From assembly GCF_020179475.1 (NCBI RefSeq), contig NZ_JAILXZ010000004.1, positions 1 through 64,000 on the forward strand: DNA of 64,000 nucleotides, written 5' to 3'. The notes under the pieces were generated by a model. It saw nothing but the letters and a program-made list of their open reading frames with translations, was not told the origin of the DNA and did no database searches. Of this stretch, positions 37,196-45,388 are shown one piece after another (within the stretch, counting starts at the first letter, position 1; the number at the start of each line of letters is the position of its first letter). The translations under genes were made by a program, and so were the position numbers. The stretch comes from Novosphingobium huizhouense (lineage in GTDB: Bacteria > Pseudomonadota > Alphaproteobacteria > Sphingomonadales > Sphingomonadaceae).

Positions 37196-37999
37196 TCAGC
37201 CCAGCGCGATGTCGGGTGCGTCTTCCTGCTTCATGCCGACGGTGTGGTAGCCGGCATCGACATGGTGGACCTCGCCGGTCACGCCCGAGGACAGGTCCGA
37301 CAGGAAGTAGAGCCCCGCCCCGCCGACATCCTCGATCGTGACGTTCCGGCGCAGCGGGCTGTTGAGCTCGTTCCACTTGAGGATGTAGCGGAAATCGCCG
37401 ATCCCGCTCGCCGCCAGGGTCTTGATCGGCCCGGCCGAGATCGCGTTGACGCGCACCCCTTGCGGCCCGCAGTCGTTGGCGAGGTACTTGACGCTGGTTT
37501 CGAGCGCGGCCTTGGCGACGCCCATGACGTTGTAGTGCGGCACGACCTTTTCCGCGCCGTAGTAGGTCAGCGTCAGGATCGACCCGCCTTGCGGCATCAT
37601 CGGCACCGCGCGCTGGGTGACCGCGACCAGCGAATAGGCGCTGATGTTCATCGTCATCAGGAAGTTGTCGAGCGTGGTGTCGTAGAAACGACCGCGCAGC
37701 TGGTTCTTGTCCGAATAGCCGATCGCGTGGACGATGAAGTCGATCGTCGGCCAGCGTCCTTTCAGCGTTTCGAACGCGGCATCGAGCGCGGCCATGTCCG
37801 AGACGTCGCAGTCGATCAGGAAATCGCTGCCGAGGCTCGCCGCCAGCGGACGCACGCGCTTCTCGAGCGCTTCGCCCTGGTAGGAGAAGGCGAGTTCGGC
37901 GCCTTGCTCGCTGAGCCGCTTGGCGATCCCCCAGGCCAGCGACTTGTCGTTGGCGAGGCCCATGATCAGGCCGCGCTTACCCTGCATCAATCCGGTCAT
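37196..37999 (-). CDS. fabI: Enoyl-[acyl-carrier-protein] reductase (NADH)
   Basis: Last reduction of each fatty-acid elongation cycle; the target of triclosan-type inhibitors. The 267-residue SDR has the FabI layout: GLIMGLANDKSLAWGIA nucleotide loop, and the catalytic set Y146, Y156 and K163 in TYYGAEKVVPHYNVMGVAKAAL. The numbering matches E. coli FabI. ATG 37999 overlaps the stop of the YihY gene (ATGA). It is the last gene of the dnaJ-like - yihY - fabI run and ends at the shared terminator. Confidence 0.96.
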   Translation of the reverse strand: MTGLMQGKRGLIMGLANDKSLAWGIAKRLSEQGAELAFSYQGEALEKRVRPLAASLGSDFLIDCDVSDMAALDAAFETLKGRWPTIDFIVHAIGYSDKNQLRGRFYDTTLDNFLMTMNISAYSLVAVTQRAVPMMPQGGSILTLTYYGAEKVVPHYNVMGVAKAALETSVKYLANDCGPQGVRVNAISAGPIKTLAASGIGDFRYILKWNELNSPLRRNVTIEDVGGAGLYFLSDLSSGVTGEVHHVDAGYHTVGMKQEDAPDIALG

Positions 38000-39105
38000 G
38001 CGCTTCCTTGCGCTCCTTGTTCGTGTCCTTGCGCGCCCGCCCGGTCCGCGCGTGCGCGCGCCGCCCTCGTGCGGTCGTCGGCCTGGCCCAGCATGTCCTG
38101 CTCTTCCGGCGTTTCGGCGAGCGCGGCATTGAGTTCGGCTCCTACCACCATCCCTAAGCCGACCAGCCAGAAAAAGAAAAGCGCGATCATCACCCCGGCC
38201 AGACTTCCATAGGTCAGATCGTAGCTGAAAAGGTGGCGCAGCGCCTTGGGCAGCATCGTCGTGACGAACAGCCACCAGGCAGTGACGAACAGCGCGCCGG
38301 GCCACTTGGGATATTCCTTGCCGCGATAGGCGCCGGGCGTGAGCGAGATGAACAGCAGCCACAGCGCGCCGTAGAGCACCAGCGCGGGGGCAAAGCGCGA
38401 AAGTGCCAGCCCGCCGACCAGGTCGCCGAACTGCGGCATCCACGCGGTGATCGCCTCCTCCACCGCGCCGATCAGCACTTGCGCGGTGATCGACAGCAGG
38501 ATCAGCACGACCGAGGCGATGATCAGGCCGGTCGACATCAGGCGATAGCGCCAGAAGGCGTGCGCCCAGCGCGTGCCGTAGGCGCGGCGCAGGATGTCGC
38601 GGATCGTCTCGACCAGGCTGCCCACGGTCCACAGCCCGACGAGCCCGCCGAGCCAGAGCAGCCCGCCGCTGCGCGCGTCGATCACCCCGCGCGCCACCGG
38701 ATCGAGCGCATTGGCGACGACCGGCGGCAGCGCGATCAGCACGGTATTGATCGCCGCCGCGCGCTGTCCCGCCTCGCCCACCAGCGAGAACAGCGCCGCG
38801 CCGGTGATGAAGAACGGAAACAGCGCGATCAGCACCATGTAGGCGAAGTTGCCGGCGTGGATGAAGCCGTCGTTGATGACGCCGGCCCAGACCCGCTTGA
38901 GGATCTCGAACGCCCGGCTGCCCGGTCCCAGCCGCTCGCGCGCAGCGGCGAGGCCCGAATGCCGGCGCAGCGCCTCGCGCCGGCGGGCTTCGGGCGAGAG
39001 GTCGGGCACCTGGACCAGCGGCTGGGCATCGGGCGGGACGTCGACGTCCGGCACGATGGGCGCGAAGTCAGCCGGATGCGTTCCGGGGCCGGGCGCGTCG
39101 CGCAA
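37996..39105 (-). CDS. YihY/virulence factor BrkB family inner-membrane protein
   Basis: A 369-residue protein with about six membrane segments and the YihY/BrkB signatures NDGFIHAGNFAYMVLIALFPFF, WLGGLVGLWTVGSLVETIRDILRRAYGT and FVTTMLPKALRHLFSYDLTYGSLAGVMIALFFFWL. The N-terminal ~70 residues and the C-terminal ~35 are charged and cytoplasmic. The function is uncertain: BrkB was linked to serum resistance and YihY has been called a putative RNase. TTG 39105 is supported by GGAGG inside the end of the dnaJ-like gene, 7 nt away. The stop overlaps fabI. Confidence 0.9.
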   Translation of the reverse strand: MRDAPGPGTHPADFAPIVPDVDVPPDAQPLVQVPDLSPEARRREALRRHSGLAAARERLGPGSRAFEILKRVWAGVINDGFIHAGNFAYMVLIALFPFFITGAALFSLVGEAGQRAAAINTVLIALPPVVANALDPVARGVIDARSGGLLWLGGLVGLWTVGSLVETIRDILRRAYGTRWAHAFWRYRLMSTGLIIASVVLILLSITAQVLIGAVEEAITAWMPQFGDLVGGLALSRFAPALVLYGALWLLFISLTPGAYRGKEYPKWPGALFVTAWWLFVTTMLPKALRHLFSYDLTYGSLAGVMIALFFFWLVGLGMVVGAELNAALAETPEEQDMLGQADDRTRAARARADRAGAQGHEQGAQGSA

Positions 39106-39108
39106 TGA

Positions 39109-40074
39109 TCATCCTCCAAGTCGGCTGCGCGGATTGCGCCCGTCGCTCCAACCCGCGAGCCTCGCCTTGAGGTCCGCATCGTCTGCAGGAATATCGATCT
39201 GCAAAGTCACCAGCTGGTCGCCGCGCTCGCCGTCCTTGCGCGTGAAGCCCTTGCCCTTGAGCCGGAGCGTCTTGCCGCTCGAGCTGCCCGGGGCGAGCGT
39301 CAGCATGACCGCGCCGTCGACGGTCGGGACCTTGACCTTGGCCCCGCCCACCGCCTCGTCGAGCGTGATCGGCAGGTCGAGGCGGATGTTGTCGCCGTCG
39401 CGCTCGAAGAACGGGTGGCGCTGGACCTCGATCGTGACGATCGCATCGCCCGACCCGCCGGGCCCCGCCTCGCCCTTGCCGCCGAGCCGCATCTGCTGGC
39501 CGTCCTCGACCCCGGCGGGGAGCTTGAGGTCGATCGGCTTGCCGTCGGCGAGCGTGATCCGCTGCGGCGTGCGCAGCGCGGCATCGACGAAGGGAACCTG
39601 CAGGCGATAGGTCACGTTGGCGCCGCGCGGGGCGGGACCACGGCGGCCGCTGGAGAAGCCGCCGGCGCCGAAGCCGCCGCTCGCGCCGCGACCGCCGCCG
39701 AACAGGCCCTCGAAGATGTCGCCGAGGTCGATCCCTTCGGCGCCTGCCGCCTCGAACCCGCCGTCGTGGCGGAAGCCGCCCTGGTGGCCGAAGCCGCCCG
39801 CGCCGAAGCCGCCGCCCGCCCCGCCGCCGCCGAAGCCGAAGGGCGAGGTCGGATTGCCCTCGGCATCGATCTCGCCGCGGTCGAAGCGGGCGCGCTTGTC
39901 CTTGTCCGACAGCAGGTCGTAGGCGCGGGTCACTTCGGCGAAGCGCTCGGCCGCCTTGGGGTTGTCCTGGTTGCGGTCGGGGTGAAGCTCCTTGGCGAGC
40001 TTGCGATAGGCGGACTTGATGTCCTTCTCGCCCGCGTTGCGGGCCACGCCGAGAGTGGAGTAGGGGTCTGCCAT
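39109..40074 (-). CDS. DnaJ C-terminal domain chaperone, CbpA type
   Basis: A J-domain co-chaperone of 321 residues: J domain with HPD at 31-33, a long Gly/Phe-rich linker (about 75-150), then the DnaJ C-terminal substrate-binding barrels (VPFVDAALRTPQRITLADGKPIDLKLP, LRLKGKGFTRKDG). The CxxCxGxG zinc repeats of DnaJ are absent, so it is CbpA-like rather than the main DnaJ. It is followed 3 bp later by the YihY gene and then fabI. It is divergent from pdxH. Confidence 0.9.
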   Translation of the reverse strand: MADPYSTLGVARNAGEKDIKSAYRKLAKELHPDRNQDNPKAAERFAEVTRAYDLLSDKDKRARFDRGEIDAEGNPTSPFGFGGGGAGGGFGAGGFGHQGGFRHDGGFEAAGAEGIDLGDIFEGLFGGGRGASGGFGAGGFSSGRRGPAPRGANVTYRLQVPFVDAALRTPQRITLADGKPIDLKLPAGVEDGQQMRLGGKGEAGPGGSGDAIVTIEVQRHPFFERDGDNIRLDLPITLDEAVGGAKVKVPTVDGAVMLTLAPGSSSGKTLRLKGKGFTRKDGERGDQLVTLQIDIPADDADLKARLAGWSDGRNPRSRLGG

Positions 40075-40264
40075 GGCTTCCTAGCTAGGATTGTGGCGGG
40101 AACCCCGCAAGCCTCGGCGCCGCGCGCGCCGCGCAAAATCCGCGCCGTGCACGCAGGTGCCGGTGGCGCCCGGGGCCGGGGCCTGCCATTGACCCAGGTC
40201 ACGGCGCGGCCGCACCGGCGCGCTATCGATCCGATGCCCCCCTTGCTTTCCGGGACCGCCAGCC

Positions 40265-40873
40265 ATGACCGACCACGCCGCCGACGCCATCGCCCACGAC
40301 GATCCCTTCGCCATCTTCGAGACGTGGTTCGCGCTGGCCAAGGCGCACGAGCCCAACGATCCCAACGCGATGGCGCTGGCCACCGCCACGCGCGATGCTT
40401 TGCCTTCGGTGCGGATGGTGCTGCTCAAGGGCCACGGCCCCGACGGCTTCGTATTCTACACCAACTTCCACAGCCGCAAGGGCGGGGAACTGGCCGCCAA
40501 CCCGCATGTCGCGCTGCTGTTCCACTGGAAGTCGCTGCGCCGCCAAGTGCGGATCGAAGGTCCCATTGCCGAAGTCACCCCGGCCGAAGCCGATGCCTAT
40601 TTCGCCAGCCGCCATCCCGAATCGCGGCTCGGCTCGGCGGCGTCGGACCAGTCGCGTCCGCTCGACGACCGGCAGACCTATCTCGACCGGGTGGCGGCGC
40701 TGCGCGCGCAGTACCCCGACGGGAACGTTCCGCGCCCGGCGCACTGGTCGGGCTATCGCGTCAGCCCCACCGCGATCGAGTTCTGGCAGGACCGCGATTT
40801 CCGCCTGCACGAGCGGCGCCGCTTCCTGTCCGACGGCAACGGCGGCTGGACCTCGAGCCTGTTGTACCCCTAA
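40265..40873 (+). CDS. pdxH: Pyridoxamine 5'-phosphate oxidase
   Basis: FMN enzyme that oxidises pyridoxine/pyridoxamine phosphate to pyridoxal phosphate. The 202-residue protein has MALATATRDALPSVRMVLLKG, FVFYTNFHSRKGGELAANPHVALLFHW (FMN site), PESRLGSAASDQSRPL, and the C-terminal signature WSGYRVSPTAIEFWQ...RLHER. The last residues, GGWTSSLLYP, are the usual family end. It lies just ahead of the CDF exporter gene (13 bp gap) and may share its transcript. Confidence 0.96.
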   Translation: MTDHAADAIAHDDPFAIFETWFALAKAHEPNDPNAMALATATRDALPSVRMVLLKGHGPDGFVFYTNFHSRKGGELAANPHVALLFHWKSLRRQVRIEGPIAEVTPAEADAYFASRHPESRLGSAASDQSRPLDDRQTYLDRVAALRAQYPDGNVPRPAHWSGYRVSPTAIEFWQDRDFRLHERRRFLSDGNGGWTSSLLYP

Positions 40874-40886
40874 GGTCGGCGCCATC

Positions 40887-41876
40887 ATGGACATGACCGC
40901 TCCTGCCGACCACGGCGACCTCAACCGCAAGGCCGCGCTCGCCTCGATCTCGGTGGCGACGCTGCTCGCCGCGATGAAGGTCTGGGCGGTGGTTTCGACC
41001 GGATCGTCGGCCATGCTCGGCAGCCTTGCCGACACCGCGCTCGATCTCGTCGCCAGCCTCGCGACGCTGCTCGGGGTGTGGATCGCGGCGATGCCCGACG
41101 ATCACAACCACCGCTTCGGCCACGGCAAGGCCGAGGCGCTGGCGGCCATGTTCCAGGTGGTGCTGATCTCGATCTCGGCGATCGGCCTCGCGGTCCGCTC
41201 GGTCAACCAGTTCGTCGCCGGCAGCCGCGTCGCCGAGGCCGAGAGCGGGGTGATCGTCTCGGCCATCGCGATGGCGGCCACGGTCGCGCTGCTGCTCTAC
41301 CAGCGGCACGTTATCGCGCGCACCGGCAGCCTCGCGATCAGCACCGACAACGTCCACTACAAGTCGGACCTGTTCCTCAACCTCGCGGTCATCGCCGCGC
41401 TGCTGCTCGACAAGGGGCTGGGCATCGCCGGCGCCGACGCGGCCTTCGCGCTGGGCATCGCGCTGTGGCTGGCGTGGGGCGCCTGGGGGGCGTCGCAGGC
41501 GGCGATCGAGCAGTTGATGGACCACGAATGGCCGATCGAGAAGCGCGAGCGCTTCCTCGCCGTCGTCGCCCAGCATCCCGAGCTCAAGGGCCTGCACGAC
41601 CTGCGCACGCGCACCAGCGGCAATCGCGATTTCGTCCAGTTCCACGTCTGGGTCGACGGGCGGATGACGGTGACCGAGGCGCACCGCGTGATGGACGAGA
41701 TCGAGGACAAGCTGATGGCCGAGTTCCCCGGGCTCGAGGTGCTGATCCACCCCGATCCCGAAGGTCTCGTCGACGAACAGCCGCTGGGCGCGCACGACCT
41801 GCTCGCGCCCGGGCCCAACGGCGAAAGCCCGGCCGAGCTGGTGCAGGGCGCGCCCGGCGTTCAGCCGGCGGGATAG
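40887..41876 (+). CDS. Cation diffusion facilitator, FieF-like
   Basis: Divalent-metal/proton antiporter in the inner membrane. The 329-residue protein has six membrane segments, the TM2 site D49/D53 in SLADTALDL and the TM5 site H157/D161 in NVHYKSDLFLN. This DxxxD-HxxxD pattern is that of the FieF type (Fe2+/Zn2+/Cd2+). The cytoplasmic C-terminal domain (about 205-315, FVQFHVWVDG) carries further metal ligands and ends in an unusual Gly/Pro/Ala tail. The metal actually exported is not determined. Confidence 0.92.
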   Translation: MDMTAPADHGDLNRKAALASISVATLLAAMKVWAVVSTGSSAMLGSLADTALDLVASLATLLGVWIAAMPDDHNHRFGHGKAEALAAMFQVVLISISAIGLAVRSVNQFVAGSRVAEAESGVIVSAIAMAATVALLLYQRHVIARTGSLAISTDNVHYKSDLFLNLAVIAALLLDKGLGIAGADAAFALGIALWLAWGAWGASQAAIEQLMDHEWPIEKRERFLAVVAQHPELKGLHDLRTRTSGNRDFVQFHVWVDGRMTVTEAHRVMDEIEDKLMAEFPGLEVLIHPDPEGLVDEQPLGAHDLLAPGPNGESPAELVQGAPGVQPAG

Positions 41877-42985
41877 AGCGCGACGAGGTCGGCCAGCCGG
41901 TCGACCACGCCGCGCAGGGCGGCGTCGTCGGTCTTGCCGAGCCGGACCACCACCAGCTTGCGGCTGGGCGAGACGAGCACGTACTGGCCGAGATGCCCTT
42001 CGCAGGCAAACAGGTCGCGCGGGCCCCGCTCGGGGAACAGCGGCTCGGTTCCGGCGGTCGGCGTGCGGTTGAGCCAGATCTGCGCGCCATAGGCCTTTTC
42101 GCGCGGGGATGGCGTGGTCATGAACTCGATCCACTGGCGCGGGATGATCTGGCTGCCGCGCACCGCGCCCTTGTTGCGCAGGAATTCCCCGAATCGGGCC
42201 CAGTCGCGCGCGGTGCCGTGGATCAGGCTGCCGCCGATCAGCGTGCCCGCGGCGTCGAATTCGGGCAGCATCGAGCGCATGCCGACGGGCTCGAACAGCC
42301 GCGTGCGCAGATAGTCGGCGACCGCGTGGCGGCGCGCCTCGGGGGTCGGCTCGCTCGCCAACACCCGCGCGGCGAGGTCGGCGAGGATCACGCTGGTCGC
42401 GGTCGAATACTGGAACGTCGAGCCCGGCTCGTGCGCCAGCGGCTGGTCCTCGGCATAGCGCGCCATGTCGTCGCGCCCGTCGAGGAACAGCATGCGCACC
42501 TCGTCCGAGCGATAGGGCGGATCGCCCGCCTCGACGTGGCGGAGCCCCGAGCGCATCTGCAGCAGCTGCTTGAGCGTGATTTCGCCGCGCGGGTCGCCCG
42601 GGCGCTGCCACTGCGGCACCGGCGCGGATTCGGCAAGGCGCAGCCGTCCGTCGGACACCAGCATGCCGATCATCACGCCGGTGATCGACTTGGCCATCGA
42701 CCACGACACGAAGCGCGTGTTCTCGTGATAGCCCGGTCCATAGCGTTCGGCGACGATGCGGCCTTCGTGCATCACGATCACCGCGCGGGTCTCGCCCGGG
42801 GACCCGTCCGCGAACAGCGCGTCGACGGCGCGGGCGAGCTTTTCGCGCGGAACCCCCGGCGCCTCGGCGACGGCGGCGAGCGCCTGTTCGGACAAGGGCG
42901 GCGGCCCCGGATCGGACCGGGCGCATCCCGCCAGGGCTGGCATCAGCGCGAGCGGGGCGATAAGGGCAAGGGGAAGGCGGGTCAT
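41861..42985 (-). CDS. Beta-lactamase-related serine hydrolase lipoprotein
   Basis: A 374-residue lipoprotein of the class C beta-lactamase/esterase fold. The signal peptide ends in PALAGC (C21). The catalytic S96-x-x-K99 is in SWSMAKS, followed by a YST motif (FQYSTATSV) in the place of YxN and GHLGQYVLVSP near the C-terminus in the place of KTG. It is probably an esterase or peptidase rather than an antibiotic-hydrolysing enzyme. The stop overlaps the end of the CDF gene by 16 bp (convergent). The divergent neighbour starts 38 bp away. Confidence 0.88.
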   Translation of the reverse strand: MTRLPLALIAPLALMPALAGCARSDPGPPPLSEQALAAVAEAPGVPREKLARAVDALFADGSPGETRAVIVMHEGRIVAERYGPGYHENTRFVSWSMAKSITGVMIGMLVSDGRLRLAESAPVPQWQRPGDPRGEITLKQLLQMRSGLRHVEAGDPPYRSDEVRMLFLDGRDDMARYAEDQPLAHEPGSTFQYSTATSVILADLAARVLASEPTPEARRHAVADYLRTRLFEPVGMRSMLPEFDAAGTLIGGSLIHGTARDWARFGEFLRNKGAVRGSQIIPRQWIEFMTTPSPREKAYGAQIWLNRTPTAGTEPLFPERGPRDLFACEGHLGQYVLVSPSRKLVVVRLGKTDDAALRGVVDRLADLVALYPAG

Positions 42986-43022
42986 GCCGCCGCCCTTCTT
43001 CCCCGATCGCACCGGCAAGGCA

Positions 43023-43424
43023 ATGGTCGACCCTCGTTCTCCCACAAGCACGCCGCCGCCATCGGCGCCGGTTCTCGCGCCCGCAGGCCCCTATGCCCGG
43101 CCGCCGCGCCGCCGGTTGCGGCCACGACGGGTCGCGCTCCTCGCCCTCGTCGCGGCCGGCATCGGCATTGCGGTCGCGTGGGAGCCGCTCCACGGCTATG
43201 CCGTCACCGGCGCCGCCTATGGCGCGCGGGTCGGCTGTTCGTGCCGCTTCGTCGGCGGGCGCGCGCTGTCGGACTGCACCAAGGACTTCGAGCCGGGCAT
43301 GGCGCTGATCACCTTGCGCGAGGACAGCGAGGCGCGCAGCGTCACCGCGCGCTTTCCCCTGCTCGCGCGCCAGACCGCGACTTACCGCAAGGGCTGGGGC
43401 TGCGTGCTCGAACCGTGGAAGTGA
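43023..43424 (+). CDS. Conserved hypothetical single-pass membrane protein with paired cysteines
   Basis: A 133-residue protein: a Pro-rich cytoplasmic start, a basic stretch (RPPRRRLRPRRVALL), one membrane segment (about 44-60) and an extracytoplasmic part GAAYGARVGCSCRFVGGRALSDCTKDFEPGMALITL that ends in GWGCVLEPWK. Four cysteines (CSC, DC, GC) suggest disulphides. I recall similar proteins next to beta-lactamase-fold or amidase-like genes in sphingomonads, but I do not know a function. ATG 43023 is preferred over ATG 42984, which overlaps the divergent start. Confidence 0.75.
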   Translation: MVDPRSPTSTPPPSAPVLAPAGPYARPPRRRLRPRRVALLALVAAGIGIAVAWEPLHGYAVTGAAYGARVGCSCRFVGGRALSDCTKDFEPGMALITLREDSEARSVTARFPLLARQTATYRKGWGCVLEPWK

Positions 43425-43425
43425 G

Positions 43426-44589
43426 TCAGTCGGACGGGGCGGCGGTGTCCCACGGCTCGGTCGCGTCGATCCAGCCGCCGCCGACGACCCGCTCGCCGGC
43501 ATAGAGCACCGCCGCCTGTCCCGGCGCCACGCCGTATTCGGGCTGGAGGAAGCGCAGCGTGGTCGCGGCGCCCGCGCCGAACGGGCCTTCGAGCGCGACC
43601 GGCACGGGCTTTGCCAGCGAGCGCACCTTGGCGGTGAGCGGCCCGGCGGGCAGCGGGCCGATGCGGTTGGTCTCGACCACCGTCGCGCGCCCGACCGCGA
43701 GCATCGCCCGCGGCCCGACGAGCACGCGCCGCCCGGTCGCGTCGAGCGCGACGACATAGAGCGGCTCGGGCTGGCCGCCGATCTCGAGGCCGCGGCGCTG
43801 GCCGACGGTGTAGTGGATCACGCCGGCATGGTGGCCGAGCACCGCGCCGGTCGCGGCATGGACGATCTCGCCCCCCGCCACGCCCTCTGGGCGGACTTTC
43901 GCCACCACTTTGGCGTAATCGCCGTCGGGCACGAAGCAGATGTCCTGGCTGTCGGGCTTGGCGGCGACGGCAAGGCCGAGCGTCGAGGCGAGGCGCCGCA
44001 CTTCGGGCTTGGGCAGGCCGCCCAGCGGAAAGCGCAGGAAGTCGAGCTGGGCTTCGGTGGTGCCGTAGAGGAAGTAGGACTGGTCGCGCGCCGGATCGAG
44101 CGCGCGGTGCAGCTCGGGCCCCTGGGGGCCCGGCACGCGGCGGACGTAGTGGCCGGTCGCGAGGCAGTCGGCGCCGAGGTCGCGGGCCATCGCCAGGAGG
44201 TCGGTGAACTTGGGCCCCATGTTGCAGCGGATGCACGGGATCGGCGTGCGCCCGGCGAGGTAGTCGTCGGCGAAGCGGTCGACGACGTCCTCGCGAAAGC
44301 TCGATTCATGGTCGAAGACGTAGTGCGCGATGCCGAGCCGGTCGGCGACCGCACGCGCGTCGCGGATGTCGTCGCCGGCGCAGCAGGCGCCCTTGCGGCC
44401 GGTGGCGGCGCCATGATCGTAGAGTTGCAGCGTGATGCCGATCACCTCGGCGCCGCTCGCCGCGGCAAGCCCTGCGACGACCGAGCTGTCGACTCCGCCG
44501 GACATCGCGACGACGATCCGGCGCGCGCCGGCAGGCGCGGCGAGATCGAACAGGGCTTCGGGAGTGACGGGCAGGTCTGAGCCGGACAT
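43426..44589 (-). CDS. mnmA: tRNA-specific 2-thiouridylase
   Basis: Transfers sulphur to U34 of Lys, Glu and Gln tRNAs. The 387-residue enzyme has the PP-loop [10 protein letters not shown] (S30-S35), the catalytic cysteine motif IPCIRCN, the second cysteine in [11 protein letters not shown], and the C-terminal domain with [11 protein letters not shown] 44589 gives the shortest standard start; ATGs at 44601 and 44619 add a few residues. It is convergent with the cysteine-pair membrane protein, with a 1-bp gap. Confidence 0.95.
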   Translation of the reverse strand: MSGSDLPVTPEALFDLAAPAGARRIVVAMSGGVDSSVVAGLAAASGAEVIGITLQLYDHGAATGRKGACCAGDDIRDARAVADRLGIAHYVFDHESSFREDVVDRFADDYLAGRTPIPCIRCNMGPKFTDLLAMARDLGADCLATGHYVRRVPGPQGPELHRALDPARDQSYFLYGTTEAQLDFLRFPLGGLPKPEVRRLASTLGLAVAAKPDSQDICFVPDGDYAKVVAKVRPEGVAGGEIVHAATGAVLGHHAGVIHYTVGQRRGLEIGGQPEPLYVVALDATGRRVLVGPRAMLAVGRATVVETNRIGPLPAGPLTAKVRSLAKPVPVALEGPFGAGAATTLRFLQPEYGVAPGQAAVLYAGERVVGGGWIDATEPWDTAAPSD

Positions 44590-44646
44590 GGCCCGCTCCA
44601 TAGGCGCTCGCGCGCGCAAAATCAGGCGGAATCTTGGGGGCGACCG

Positions 44647-44697
44647 GTAAACGGGGGCTAAGGTGAAAACCTAACCGGCGGTAAATGACGGATTTAC
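44647..44697 (+). promoter_or_regulatory. Control region of the small-gene/sciP operon: TAA half-sites and a dyad
   Basis: GTAA-N7-CTAA at 44647-44661 matches six of eight bases of the CtrA site TTAA-N7-TTAA. CTAA-N6-GTAA follows at 44671-44684. A perfect dyad GTAAAT-GACGG-ATTTAC lies at 44681-44697, inside a longer imperfect GGCGG...CCGCC dyad. All lie within 90 bp of ATG 44733. They could bind CtrA, SciP or another regulator; this is inference from the sequence pattern only. Confidence 0.4.
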
Positions 44698-44732
44698 TCC
44701 GCCTTATCCGTCTTGCGGTTATGTGACTGCCC

Positions 44733-45092
44733 ATGGATCTGGGATTCAACGATGTCTGGGGCGGGGAAGCCGCCGTCGATGCGCAACGGCTTCGGCCGCT
44801 CGCATGGGCGGACTTGTGCGCCCGGCTCGTGGCCGCGCAGGATCTGCGACGCGAGATGCAGCCCGAACGGGATCGGCCGGCGCTCGACGCCGCGGCGCCC
44901 GCGAGCTTCCATCGTCCTGCCGCACAACTGCTTCGCGATATCGCAATCCCTGCCGCAACCGCCATTCGTGAACGGAGTGTTAACCTTTCCCCTTCAGGGA
45001 ATGGCAAAGACGACGGCGGCACACCGTGGAGCCATACAGTAACTGGTCGCACACCGCCCACTGACCGCCCGTCCCGACGAGAAAAGCCATGA
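44733..45092 (+). CDS. Small protein of unknown function coupled to sciP
   Basis: A 119-residue ORF whose stop overlaps the sciP start by 4 bp (ATGA), which argues strongly that it is translated. The N-terminal half is acidic/amphipathic (LGFNDVWGGEAAVDAQRLRPLAWADLCARLVAAQDLRREM); the C-terminal half (SFHRPAAQLLRDI, RERSVNLSPSGNGKDDGG) looks like an extended tail. No signal peptide or membrane segment is seen, nor any named domain. No Shine-Dalgarno precedes the ATG; a leaderless mRNA is possible. Its place with sciP suggests a role in the same cell-cycle circuit, but that is a guess. Confidence 0.75.
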   Translation: MDLGFNDVWGGEAAVDAQRLRPLAWADLCARLVAAQDLRREMQPERDRPALDAAAPASFHRPAAQLLRDIAIPAATAIRERSVNLSPSGNGKDDGGTPWSHTVTGRTPPTDRPSRREKP

Positions 45093-45388
45093 TCGAAAAC
45101 CAGAAAATCAGGCCTTCGCAGGTGATCGGACCGCTCGGAGAGCCCTTGACGCTCGAGAGCCTGCCGCCGCCGAGCACGACCCGCTGGGTGGTGCGTCGCA
45201 AGGCCGAAGTCGTCGCCGCCGTGAACGGCGGCCTGCTGACCATCGACGAAGTCTGCCAGCGCTACGGGCTGACCCTCGAGGAGTTCGCCTCGTGGCAGCG
45301 CGCGGTCGATCGCTCGGGCATGCAGGGTCTGCGCGTGACGCGGATCCAGCACTACCGCGATCTCTACGAGCGCCAGCTCAAGTACTGA
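45089..45388 (+). CDS. sciP: DUF1153 protein, SciP-like CtrA antagonist
   Basis: A 99-residue protein with the DUF1153 helix-turn-helix fold: TTRWVVRRKAEVVAAVNGGLLTIDEVCQRYGLTLEEFASWQRAVDRSGMQGLRVTRIQHYRD. SciP of Caulobacter represses CtrA-dependent promoters and binds DNA upstream of ctrA; orthologues are widespread in alphaproteobacteria. Assignment as the orthologue rests on sequence class and length. It is the second gene of a coupled pair, and a terminator follows at 45423. Confidence 0.9.
   Translation: MIENQKIRPSQVIGPLGEPLTLESLPPPSTTRWVVRRKAEVVAAVNGGLLTIDEVCQRYGLTLEEFASWQRAVDRSGMQGLRVTRIQHYRDLYERQLKY

Noticed and set aside
41861..42985. Calling the lipoprotein a true antibiotic-hydrolysing beta-lactamase
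   Set aside because: SxxK is present, but the second motif is YST and no KTG box is clear; an esterase or peptidase of the same fold is more likely.
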